The notes beneath the pieces are model-generated. The model ran no database searches. It was not told the origin of the DNA and worked only from the letters and a program-made list of their open reading frames with translations. From NCBI GenBank assembly GCA_965222335.1, contig OZ244944.1, positions 2,976,001 through 3,040,000 of the forward strand: DNA of 64,000 bases. Reading direction: 5' to 3'. A program made the position numbers and the translations under genes. Shown here piece after piece: positions 56,323-64,000 of the stretch (positions are counted from its first letter, which is position 1; every line of letters begins with the position of its first letter). The DNA is from G965222335 sp965222335. GTDB lineage: Bacteria > Pseudomonadota > Gammaproteobacteria > Pseudomonadales > Halieaceae.

Positions 56323-58071
56323 TCAGGCCGCCTGCTGCGCCGCCCGGGCGCCGCGGATCAGCTTCCCGGGCAGCTTCCCGGTGGCCTCGCCGTCGCGCAT
56401 GATGACCTCGCCGCTGACCAGGGTGTAGCGGTAGCCGCGCGCCCCCTGGAACACCCGGCGACCGCCCGCGGGAAGATCGAAGATGATCTCGGGCCGCAGC
56501 ACCTGCAGGGCGTCGAAGTCGATAATATTGATATCTGCTTTCATGCCCGGTTCCAGGGTGCCGCGGTCTTCCAGGCCCATGCAGCGCGCCGTTTCCAGGG
56601 TGTGCATGCGCACGGCTTCCTCCAGCCCCAGGCGGTCGCCGCGCTGGCGGTCCCGCACCAGGTAGCTCAGCAGGTAGGTGGGCACGCTGGCGTCGCAGAG
56701 CACGCCACAGTGGGCACCGGTATCCGACAGGCTGAGGATGGTGTGCTCGTTCTTGAGCATGCTGAACTGGTGCCCGAGGTCGCGGCTGCCATAGCCAAAC
56801 AGGGGGCAGTAGAGCAGGGTGGTGCCGCCGTTGGCCATCATCGCATCGTAGGCAAATTCCTCGGGTGAGACGCCCGCGGCTTTGGCCTTGTACTCGATAC
56901 TGTCCTCGTAGCTCGGCTCGTAATCGGGCACATCCCCCATCACGTAGAGGTTGTCGTAGCCACGGGTAATGGCATCGAGGAAGAAGTCACCCCCGGTTTC
57001 CATCGGGGCCTCTTCCAGGATAGCGCGCCGTATTTCGGGGTCCCGCAGCTTTTCCAGGCGCGCCTCGCGGTCGAGCCCGGCCAGCGGTGCGTAACTCTGC
57101 TTAAACATGAAGGGGTGTACGGTACCGTCCCAGCCCATCATGATGTTGACCGGCCGGGCACCCACGTGTGGGATCAGTCGCGCGCCTTCCTTGCGTGCCT
57201 CGCTGACATAGGCGAGCTGCTTCTGCACCCGCTCCCAGTCTTTCTCCTCACGGAAGAACAGGACAAAGTTGACTTGGCAGTTGTTCTCGATCGACAGCTG
57301 CTTCATCCAGGCCATCTCTTCCTCCCAGTTCTCGAAGTCCGAGACCAGGCCGTAGATACCCTGGGACAGCTCGCCGATGGCGCTGCCAATGCCGAGCAGT
57401 TCGTTGGCGTCCGAGTAGGTGCCGGGCATCACCTGCCCGTCGCGGGTGGTGTGCAGGCTGGTGCGGGAGGTGGTAAAGCCGATGGCGCCGGCGGCGATGC
57501 CCTCGCGCACGATCGCGGCCATCTGCTGCACGTCCTCGGGGGTTGCCGGCTCATTGTTGGTACCCCGCTCTCCCATCACGTAGGTGCGCACGGCGCAGTG
57601 GGGGACCTGGGCGCCGATGTCGATGGCCCGCGGCATGCGGTCCAGGGCGTCCAGGTATTCCGGGAAGCTCTCCCACTGCCACTTGATACCCTCGCTCAGC
57701 GCGGCGCCGGGAATATCCTCCACATCCTCCATCACCTCGATCATGCGCTGGCGTTCCGGCGCATCCGGTCGGCAGGGGGCAAAACCCACACCGCAATTGC
57801 CCATCACCAGGGTGGTAATGCCGTGATGGCTGGCCGGGCTGCAGTGAGCGTCCCAGGTGGCCTGTCCATCCATGTGGGAGTGGGTGTCTACCCAGCCCGG
57901 GGTGACCAGGCAGCCGGCCGCATCGATGGTTTCACGCGCTTCCCCAAGGTTCTCGCCCACGGCGACCACCAGGCCATCCCGCAGGGCCACATCGGCCTGG
58001 CGCGCGGGGCTGCCGGTGCCATCTACCACGGTGCCGTTGATGATGAGTGTGTCAAAGGGACGGGTTTGCAT
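56323..58071 (-). CDS. N-acyl-D-amino-acid deacylase-like amidohydrolase
   Basis: 582 residues. FDTLIINGTVVDGTGSPARQADVALRDG and TPGWVDTHSHMDGQATWD give the amidohydrolase TIM-barrel start with the HxH metal site (here HSH). MGNCGVGFAPCRP is characteristic of the D-aminoacylase branch, and the C-terminal LEPGMKADINIIDFDAL returns to the beta-sandwich. Relatives deacylate N-acyl-D-amino acids or act on similar amides; the real substrate is unknown. It carries no signal peptide, so it is cytoplasmic. Stands alone, convergent with purU and divergent from the CBS gene. Confidence 0.85.
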   Translation of the reverse strand: MQTRPFDTLIINGTVVDGTGSPARQADVALRDGLVVAVGENLGEARETIDAAGCLVTPGWVDTHSHMDGQATWDAHCSPASHHGITTLVMGNCGVGFAPCRPDAPERQRMIEVMEDVEDIPGAALSEGIKWQWESFPEYLDALDRMPRAIDIGAQVPHCAVRTYVMGERGTNNEPATPEDVQQMAAIVREGIAAGAIGFTTSRTSLHTTRDGQVMPGTYSDANELLGIGSAIGELSQGIYGLVSDFENWEEEMAWMKQLSIENNCQVNFVLFFREEKDWERVQKQLAYVSEARKEGARLIPHVGARPVNIMMGWDGTVHPFMFKQSYAPLAGLDREARLEKLRDPEIRRAILEEAPMETGGDFFLDAITRGYDNLYVMGDVPDYEPSYEDSIEYKAKAAGVSPEEFAYDAMMANGGTTLLYCPLFGYGSRDLGHQFSMLKNEHTILSLSDTGAHCGVLCDASVPTYLLSYLVRDRQRGDRLGLEEAVRMHTLETARCMGLEDRGTLEPGMKADINIIDFDALQVLRPEIIFDLPAGGRRVFQGARGYRYTLVSGEVIMRDGEATGKLPGKLIRGARAAQQAA

Positions 58072-58315
58072 TGCATGCTCCTGGCGGGCTCAGATCGCGC
58101 CGGTTTTGAGTTTGTTATGCACTCCAGAATAGCATCTGCCATGCCGGGGGAAAGCCGGCTCTGGCCCGAAAGCCCGCCCTGGTTCAGGAGCCCACACTCG
58201 CAAATGGCAGGAAAGGCTGGAATATGGCCGCTCTGCTATTATCGGAGGGCGGGTTGCCGTTGCTGGCAAGCAGCGGCGACACGCCTTAACGAACTCGACA
58301 GCACGGAGAAACTGT

Positions 58316-58744
58316 ATGCCCCAGTCAGCCCAGGTGAACGATTGCATGCATCGCAATCCCCTCACGATTCGTCCCGCTGCGAACCTGGTGGAGGCCATCT
58401 CTACCATCGTGGAATATAAACTGACGGGTCTCACGGTGACCGATGAGGAGGGCAGGGTGGTCGGTATCCTCTCTGAGCTGGACTGTATCCAGGCCATTCT
58501 CACCTCGATCTACAATGACGGCGATCCCGAGCATGCCCTCGTCGAGGACGCGATGTGCGCCGAGGTTAACGTCTGCAGCACCGGTGACAACATCGTGGAA
58601 GTCGCCCAGGCCATGGTCAGCACGTGCCAGCGACGCCGGCCGGTGGTGGATAGTGGTCGTCTCGTGGGCCAGGTGAGCTCCAACAACATTCTGTGGGCAT
58701 TGATGGAGCACTCGCGGCGCAAGGTGTTGAGTCCAAAGAGCTGA
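58316..58744 (+). CDS. CBS domain pair protein
   Basis: 142 residues made almost entirely of two CBS domains: VNDCMHRNPLTIRPAANLVEAISTIVEYKLTGLTVTDEEGRVVGILSELD and, after about residue 80, a second with VCSTGDNIVEVAQAMVSTCQRRRPVVDSGRLVGQVS. CBS pairs bind adenine nucleotides or S-adenosyl methionine and report energy state; no enzyme domain is attached, so the partner is unknown. GGAGAAACTGT precedes the ATG. Convergent with the DUF533 gene. Confidence 0.88.
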   Translation: MPQSAQVNDCMHRNPLTIRPAANLVEAISTIVEYKLTGLTVTDEEGRVVGILSELDCIQAILTSIYNDGDPEHALVEDAMCAEVNVCSTGDNIVEVAQAMVSTCQRRRPVVDSGRLVGQVSSNNILWALMEHSRRKVLSPKS

Positions 58745-58783
58745 CTTGTCCCTGCCCGCCGGGTAGCCAGCGAGAACTCATGC

Positions 58784-59470
58784 TCAGACGTTTTCCTCGG
58801 CGGCGACAGCCTGCGCCTTGAGTTCGGTGACCAATTCCGGTGGCAATCGCAGCTGGCGCTCCAGCTCTTCAAGATAGCTGCGCTCCATATAACTCTGCTC
58901 GTCGATAACCAGCACACTCGCCAGGTACATTTCAGCGGCGATTTCCGTGCTGCTCGCTACCGATGCGACATCGACCGGATCCAGTGGCTTCTGCAGTTCC
59001 CGATCTACCCACTGGATGGTCTCTGCATCCGCGGTGAGGCCGCGCAGGCCCTCGTCGATCATCTGCCGCTCCCGGTCATCTACATGGCCATCCGATTTCG
59101 CCGCGGCGATGATCGCTTTCAATACCGCGGTGGAATGTTGCTCCACTGCCGGGCCGCTGACTCGATCCAGGGTCTGTGGCTCCGCGGCCGGCGCTCCCTG
59201 GGCATTGCCGGCTTGCCAACTGCCGTACGCCTTATACGCCATCAGGCCAAGGGCGGCCACACCGCCGTACTTGAGTGCCTTGCCGCCCATTTTGCGACCT
59301 TTTTTGCTGCCGAGAAGCAGGCCCAGCGCGCCGCCAGCCAGCGCCGCGCCGCCACGGCCTGTCAGGAATTCCTCGACACCGCCGCTCTCTCTTGCTGAAC
59401 CACTGCTGCTCCCGCCGGGCTGCCTCGCGTTGCCGCCAAGCAGTTGGTTAAGCAAACCTGATACGTCCAT
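58784..59470 (-). CDS. DUF533 family protein with TerB-like domain
   Basis: 228 residues from the ATG at 59470 (AGAGGA ahead); frames extending further upstream lack support. The N terminus is MDVSGLLNQLL, then a Gly-rich segment and a Gly/Ala/Leu-rich helix (GGAALAGGALGLLLGSKKGRKMGGKALKYGGVAALG). Residues 120-225 form a helical TerB-like domain with AAAKSDGHVDDRERQMIDEGL, whose acidic loop may bind metal. Family of unknown role, often grouped with tellurite-resistance TerB. Cytoplasmic or membrane-associated. Confidence 0.82.
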   Translation of the reverse strand: MDVSGLLNQLLGGNARQPGGSSSGSARESGGVEEFLTGRGGAALAGGALGLLLGSKKGRKMGGKALKYGGVAALGLMAYKAYGSWQAGNAQGAPAAEPQTLDRVSGPAVEQHSTAVLKAIIAAAKSDGHVDDRERQMIDEGLRGLTADAETIQWVDRELQKPLDPVDVASVASSTEIAAEMYLASVLVIDEQSYMERSYLEELERQLRLPPELVTELKAQAVAAEENV

Positions 59471-59684
59471 TCCCGTTCCTCTTGATGCTGGTTGACGATG
59501 CGTCGCTCGCATCAGTATGACCCCCACAAGCATCCGGGGTTCCGGCGTCAATATGCCCCTGCAAGCGTCCTGCGCGACCGGGTGGAAGTATTGCGGACTG
59601 CATGAATCAGGATAAGTCGAATCACCCGCAGTAAGAAATCGGATAAAACTGACAATAACTCTCGCCGCATAAACCTTCACATCG

Positions 59685-59713
59685 CTGACATGCGACGGTC
59701 ACAAAATTAACAC
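59685..59713 (+). promoter_or_regulatory. Possible Pho box upstream of the 5'-nucleotidase gene
   Basis: Three heptamers, CTGACAT (59685), CGGTCAC (59696) and TTAACAC (59707), recur with an exact 11-bp period, the spacing of PhoB half-sites (CTGTCAT). The first matches 6 of 7, the second 5 of 7, the third 3 of 7. It lies about 97 bp before the start of a secreted nucleotidase, a typical phosphate-starvation gene. Confidence 0.4.
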
Positions 59714-59809
59714 AGGCGCAAACTAGTCTCTGTGAGCAAGGTGGAGGTGTTGCCGGTAAATGAAGCGGCGCCAGTAATCGCAAATTTTTACGAATGGAGA
59801 AGGAAAACC

Positions 59810-61792
59810 ATGATGAGCCTATCCAGGGCCTTGCTTCCGATATCGTTGAGTGGCCTGCTGCTTCTCGCCGGCTGTTCCGATGGCAGTGATAACCTGAATC
59901 CGGACATGCCTGCCCAACCGGAGCCACCGGCCGAACCGGAGCCGCCGACGGAGCCCGAGCCGGAGGGCCAGGCCCTCGATCTCACCATCCTCCACATCAA
60001 TGACCACCACTCACATATTCCCGCGGAAACGTTCGGCTTTGACGTGTCCGGTCTTGGCCTGTCCGCCACGACGGAAGCCGGTGACCCCGTTGCCGAGGTG
60101 GATGTAACTTACGGCGGGTTCCCGATGATGGTTACCCTGTTCAATCAACTGGCCGCCGAGGGAGAGCACGTGCTCAAGCTCCATGCCGGTGATGCGATCA
60201 CGGGCACCCTGTACTACAGCCTGTTCAATGGAAGCGCTGACGCTGACGTCATGAACCAGATCTGCTTCGATGCCTTTGCGCTGGGTAACCACGAGTTTGA
60301 TGACGGAGACACAGGGCTCGCCGGCTTCCTGGACGAGTTGGCAGGCGGCTCCTGTGCCACGCCGACGCCCGTACTGGCGGCCAATGTAGTGCCCGCTGAA
60401 TCATCGGCGATTCGTGAGGGTTACATCGAGCCTTACACGATAATCGAGCGTGGCGGCGAGCAGATTGGCATCATTGGTATTGTGATCGCCGGCAAGACCA
60501 AGAATTCATCGTCGCCCGACGAGGGCACGGAATTCCTCGACGAGACTGAAACCGCGCAACGGTATATCAATGAGCTGCGCGAGGCCGGCGTCAATAAAGT
60601 GGTGTTGCTCAGTCACTACGGTTACGCGAACGAAGTCGCCATGGCCGGTGAACTCGACGGGGTGGACGTCATCGTCGGCGGTGATTCTCACTCCCTGCTG
60701 GGCGATGACACATTCGCCGGCCTGGGCTTCAACCCGGTGGGTGAGTATCCCACCCAGGTAACAGACGCCAGCGGCGCTCCGGTCTGCGTGGTGCAGGCAT
60801 GGGAGTATGCGCACCTCATGGGCAGGCTTGACGTCAGCTTTGACGCCCGGGGGCAGGTGACAGCTTGTGCCGGTTCACCGGTGATGCCTGTCGCCGATCA
60901 ATTTATCTACGAGTTCAACGACGACGAGACGCGCACGCTGGACGCCGGCGATGCCATGCTGGTTGCCGATCGCCTTTCGTCCGAGGACGAAATCACGGTG
61001 ACCATGCCAGACGGCGTCACCACACAGCTGATTGCCGGTTTCAACGAGGAAGTGTCAGTGCTTGAGCAAATGGTAATTGGCAGCGTGGCCGAGGACTTAT
61101 GTCTTGAGCGATTCCCCAACCAAGGGCGCTCCACAATTTGCGATGTCTCCGAGACTTACAACAAAGGCAGTGACATTTCCAATATCGTCGCCAAGGCCTT
61201 TATGACCGTGACTCCGACGGCTGACATCGGTATCCAGAACGGCGGGGGTGTACGTGTGGATGTGGCAGCGGGTGATTTCACCATTGCCGATGCCTTCACC
61301 CTGTTGCCCTTCTCCAATACCCTGGTGACCCTTGAGATGACTGGCCAGGAAGTGATGGATGTCCTGGAGGACGCACTTTCCAACGCGCTGGATGACGGCG
61401 GGTCGACAGGCTCATACCCGTACGCTTCGGGTTTGCGGTTTGACGTGGATGCTTCACAGCCCTTTGGGTCGCGCGTGAGCAACGTTGAAGTCAACCCGCG
61501 GGTCGCCGGGACCTGGGCGCCGATTGAACCGGGTTTGGTGTATACCGTGGTGACCAATGACTTTATCGCCTCAGGTCAGGACGGCTATGACACCTTCGGC
61601 CCGATTTTTGACGCGGGAAATTTCGTCGACACCTTCACCGAATACGCCCAGGGCTTTATCGACTATGTGGAAGCGCTGACCGACCTCGGTATGCCGCTGG
61701 CCAGGCTTCCCGCGGCCGAGTACTCGACCAAGTCCTATATCGGCTCAGACGGTTGCGACCACAGCCAGACCAACGACTGTGAGGGCTTCTAG
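59810..61792 (+). CDS. Lipoprotein 5'-nucleotidase/2',3'-cyclic phosphodiesterase (UshA-like)
   Basis: 660 residues from ATG 59810 (GAGAAGGA ahead). The lipoprotein signal ends LLLAGC (Cys 22), followed by a Pro-Glu spacer (PAEPEPPTEPEPE). The metallophosphatase domain has ILHINDHHSHIP, DAITGTLYYSLF, FALGNHEFDDG, VVLLSHYGYANE and GGDSHSLL, giving the dimetal site. The C-terminal 5'-nucleotidase domain carries IQNGGGVRVDVAAGDFTIADAFTLLPFSNTL, the nucleoside-binding part. It should release phosphate from extracellular nucleotides at the cell surface. Confidence 0.92.
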   Translation: MMSLSRALLPISLSGLLLLAGCSDGSDNLNPDMPAQPEPPAEPEPPTEPEPEGQALDLTILHINDHHSHIPAETFGFDVSGLGLSATTEAGDPVAEVDVTYGGFPMMVTLFNQLAAEGEHVLKLHAGDAITGTLYYSLFNGSADADVMNQICFDAFALGNHEFDDGDTGLAGFLDELAGGSCATPTPVLAANVVPAESSAIREGYIEPYTIIERGGEQIGIIGIVIAGKTKNSSSPDEGTEFLDETETAQRYINELREAGVNKVVLLSHYGYANEVAMAGELDGVDVIVGGDSHSLLGDDTFAGLGFNPVGEYPTQVTDASGAPVCVVQAWEYAHLMGRLDVSFDARGQVTACAGSPVMPVADQFIYEFNDDETRTLDAGDAMLVADRLSSEDEITVTMPDGVTTQLIAGFNEEVSVLEQMVIGSVAEDLCLERFPNQGRSTICDVSETYNKGSDISNIVAKAFMTVTPTADIGIQNGGGVRVDVAAGDFTIADAFTLLPFSNTLVTLEMTGQEVMDVLEDALSNALDDGGSTGSYPYASGLRFDVDASQPFGSRVSNVEVNPRVAGTWAPIEPGLVYTVVTNDFIASGQDGYDTFGPIFDAGNFVDTFTEYAQGFIDYVEALTDLGMPLARLPAAEYSTKSYIGSDGCDHSQTNDCEGF

Positions 61793-61839
61793 GCGGCTCC
61801 TGCTGCACTGCGTCCCTGGATCATTCAGCAGCCCCAATA

Positions 61840-62019
61840 CTATAAGCGCCGCTGCACCGGCCAGGCGTTGCGCAGCCACCACTTGCCGAATTCACCGGGG
61901 CAAAGTATCTGGATCGATGAAGCTGCCATGGCGAGATAAATAAAAGGCACCGCAAGCCGGACAGAGGACTCGATCATGTCGGAAATCCCGGCGCCGTGAG
62001 TAAGCTCCGTGGCAAGCAT
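61840..62019 (-). pseudogene. Truncated membrane-protein fragment, 59 codons
   Basis: On the minus strand an ATG at 62019 opens 59 codons ending at TAG 61840, below the usual size for gene calls. The translation contains SSVRLAVPFIYLAMAASSIQIL, a convincing membrane helix, then PGEFGKWWLRNAWPVQRRL at the end. The frame stays open upstream of the ATG to a TGA near 62066 with plausible protein-like sequence (DDSRPFSM). I do not recognise the family. It looks like the N-terminal scrap of a larger membrane protein; a small intact gene is the alternative. The rest of the 353-bp gap (61793-62145) holds nothing I can name. Confidence 0.45.
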
Positions 62020-62145
62020 CGAGAAGGGCCGGCTGTCATCCCGGGTATGGTCGCACCCGCGATATCATGACCCCGGGTGTTCTGTTTGCCGGCCTTTGCG
62101 CAACATTTTTCCTTCTCACCTGGTCCAATCGTCGGCGCAAATAGG

Positions 62146-63744
62146 CTAGCCGCGGTCCCGCAGAATGCGCCTGGCCGCGTTGTGCCCCGGTGCGCCTGTC
62201 ACACCACCGCCGGGATGTGCCCCGGCGCCGCAGAGGTAAAGTCCCGGCATCGGCGTGGCATACTGCGCGGCCTGCGGGTGCGGGCGCATGCTGAATAGTT
62301 GGTCAGGCTCCATGCGGCCGTGGCAGATATCCCCGCGCGGCAGGCCGAAGACACGCTCGAGATCCAGCGGTGTCAGGCACTGATTGGCTACCAGGATATC
62401 CGGGAGATTCGGGATAAACCGGGTGACGTGCTCAAGGATGTTTTCAATCACTGCCGCTTTGCGCACGTCCCAGTCCTCGCCATTGGCGAGTTCGTAGGGC
62501 ATGTACTTGCACAGCAGGCTCATAACGTGGTGGCCTGGGCGGTCCGTCAGCGTCTCGTCGATAGTGCTCGGAATGATGGCTTCCACAATCGGCGGGTTTG
62601 CAGGAATACCGGCGTGTGAACTGTGGTAAGCCTGGTTGAGGTGTTCGGCACTCTCTATCAGGGTGATGCTGCTCCGGTGCTGCGGCCCGGGCCCGGAGCT
62701 ACCATTTCGGGGTAGCGCCTTGAACTCTGGCAGGCCCGAGAGTGCAAGATTCATGCGTAGCGAGGCCGATTCCTGCCGGAATGCGCGGATATCGCGAGCG
62801 AATTCTGCAGGCAAGTGTTCGGCGCCCAGCATCTCCAGAAAGGTCCGCTTCGGGTCTGTATTGGCCGCAACGACGGGCGAGTGAAGTACCTCACCCCCTT
62901 GCAAGCGAACACCTGTCACCGCGCCCTTCTCGGTGAGGATCCGCTCAACCGGCGCGTCGACGCGAATGTTGACACCCAGGTCCCTGGCCGACGCCGCCAT
63001 AGCCTGGGTGATTGCTCCCATCCCGCCTTTGACGATACCCCAGGCGCCCTTGCGACCTGCGATTTCGCCCACGGCATGGTGCAGCATGGCGAGGCTGGCG
63101 CCGGGCTGGGTCAGCGGCGCGTAGTTGGCCGGCATGATGTGTGCTGCCACCATGGCTTTTACCTTGGGACTCTCGAACCACCGTTCGATGATCGATTCGG
63201 GCGCGCCGATGAAGAACTGCATCAAGCGCCAGCGGGCTTCCTCATCGAGCCGGTACACATCCATCCCCAGGCGCAGGCTCGCGAGGATGTCTGCAATGCC
63301 ATCCATCGCCAGTTTAGGCGGATCTCGGAGCCACTGCTTCGCCAGCAGGCCTCCCACCTCATTCACCGTGGCTTCGAATGCCTGATAAGCGTCGTAGTCC
63401 ACCGATGAGAACTTCTCGAACTGACTTCGATCATGCGCTTCCCCACCGTTGAGCATCAGGTAATCACCGGTGGTGTCCAGATAGACCGAGCCGTCCAGCA
63501 GTATTGGCTGGTATCCGTAGCGCTCCAACTGCAGGTCACTGACGACTTCCGGCCTCAGTAAACTCACGACATACGACGCGATTGAGTTGCGGTAGCCCGG
63601 ATGGAATTCTTCGGTAACGGCGGCGCCGCCCACGATATGACGCCGCTCAAGCACACAGACACGCATCCCGCCCCGGGCAAGGTAGTTGGCTGTGGTCAAG
63701 CCGTTGTGACCGGCGCCTATCACTATTGCGTCGAACTGTGGCAT
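62146..63744 (-). CDS. FAD-dependent oxidoreductase, phytoene desaturase/PYROXD2-like
   Basis: 532 residues. The N terminus FDAIVIGAGHNGLTTANYLARGG is the Rossmann dinucleotide-binding GxGxxG motif, then VCVLERRHIVGGAAVTEEFHPGY, the pattern of the carotenoid desaturase/amine oxidase group. The C terminus GLYLCGAGAHPGGGVTGAPGHNAAR is the second FAD-contact motif and closely matches PYROXD2-type proteins rather than true phytoene desaturases. No carotenoid genes are adjacent. The substrate is unknown. The gene may be cotranscribed with the truncated membrane fragment that follows it. Confidence 0.85.
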   Translation of the reverse strand: MPQFDAIVIGAGHNGLTTANYLARGGMRVCVLERRHIVGGAAVTEEFHPGYRNSIASYVVSLLRPEVVSDLQLERYGYQPILLDGSVYLDTTGDYLMLNGGEAHDRSQFEKFSSVDYDAYQAFEATVNEVGGLLAKQWLRDPPKLAMDGIADILASLRLGMDVYRLDEEARWRLMQFFIGAPESIIERWFESPKVKAMVAAHIMPANYAPLTQPGASLAMLHHAVGEIAGRKGAWGIVKGGMGAITQAMAASARDLGVNIRVDAPVERILTEKGAVTGVRLQGGEVLHSPVVAANTDPKRTFLEMLGAEHLPAEFARDIRAFRQESASLRMNLALSGLPEFKALPRNGSSGPGPQHRSSITLIESAEHLNQAYHSSHAGIPANPPIVEAIIPSTIDETLTDRPGHHVMSLLCKYMPYELANGEDWDVRKAAVIENILEHVTRFIPNLPDILVANQCLTPLDLERVFGLPRGDICHGRMEPDQLFSMRPHPQAAQYATPMPGLYLCGAGAHPGGGVTGAPGHNAARRILRDRG

Positions 63745-63887
63745 GTAGATTCCAGCCTCGGCTCAAGCCCGTATGGTTTGTCGGTGCATGTCTTCGGGCG
63801 GCCTGTGCTCGATAAGCCAGGCCGGGCGTGAAACTGTAGCATAGGCCCGCGCGCCCCGCTGCCGGCAGGTCAGGATCGCGTCTATGG

Positions 63888-63949
63888 TATCGTTGCCAAG
63901 ATCGTTATGACCGTGACTCCGACGGTTGACATCGGTACCCGGAGGGCGC
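63888..63949 (+). pseudogene. Duplicated scrap of the 5'-nucleotidase gene
   Basis: About 62 bp matches 61183-61244 inside the nucleotidase gene: TATCGTTGCCAAG, then TTATGACCGTGACTCCGACGG and TTGACATCGGTA, with only a few differences. Neither flank continues the match. It lies in the 256-bp stretch after the oxidoreductase gene, where I see no other feature. It is most likely a remnant of a former duplicate. Confidence 0.6.
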
Positions 63950-64000
63950 AACAGGCTCGTCCCCTCAGGCCTTATGCTCAGCCGGCGGCGAAAGCAGGGA

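Noticed and set aside
63965..64000. Minus-strand frame ending at TGA 63965 and open to the right edge
   Set aside because: Only 11 codons are visible; too little to support a gene call, although the end of a neighbouring gene is possible.

Overview
The window is high-GC chromosomal DNA of a gammaproteobacterium. The block murJ-ribF-ileS-lspA-fkpB-ispH-(minor pilins/pilY1/pilE)-pilR/pilS ... bamD-rluD-pgeF-clpB is the arrangement I know from Pseudomonas. The accessory content (many sulfotransferases, a lipoprotein sulfatase, a PhyH oxygenase) and a CIRCE operator at groESL fit a marine relative, perhaps of the Halieaceae/Cellvibrionales type; that placement is inference. No tRNA, rRNA, CRISPR array, transposase gene or replication origin was seen.

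Layout. 1-12,775: a 3'-terminal piece of a parvulin isomerase, then a dense plus-strand cluster for a sulfated glycan or glycolipid: three P-loop sulfotransferases, one Stf0 sulfotransferase, three GT2 glycosyltransferases (one fused to a GT4-like domain), a SAM methyltransferase, a lipoprotein sulfatase and a PhyH dioxygenase. 12,776-14,360: a palindromic repeat/terminator, then an acyltransferase and an alkyltransferase-like protein on the minus strand. 14,450-18,220: a DUF481 barrel, fxsA and groES-groEL, whose promoter carries a perfect CIRCE and a sigma-32-like site. 18,220-20,226: a mostly non-coding island with one sulfotransferase gene between two copies of a 149-bp structured repeat and four copies of a GGGGACGGATACC element. 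20,327-32,000: PuuD-like membrane domain, coiled-coil membrane protein, class I fumarase, sbcB, pyrB, nudF, murJ, ribF, ileS.

32,036-45,134: lspA, fkpB, ispH, the type IV minor pilin operon fimU-like/pilV/pilW/pilX/pilY1/pilE (tightly overlapping starts and stops), convergent pilR-pilS, then nadE. 45,147-53,796: bamD, rluD, pgeF, clpB (with a consensus sigma-32 promoter), a DUF4124 protein, and ilvI-ilvH behind a long hairpin-rich leader. 53,868-64,000: an RLAN/ATP-grasp ligase, purU, an N-acyl-D-amino-acid deacylase-like amidohydrolase, a CBS protein, a TerB/DUF533 protein, a lipoprotein 5'-nucleotidase with a possible Pho box, a truncated membrane-protein remnant, a PYROXD2-like oxidoreductase and a short duplicated scrap of the nucleotidase gene.

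The most distinctive parts are the sulfoglycan cluster with its coiled-coil-tailed sulfotransferase, and the repeat-bounded sulfotransferase island, where differences between the two hairpin copies all preserve pairing if the plus strand is transcribed, suggesting a functional RNA or RNA-shaped repeat.
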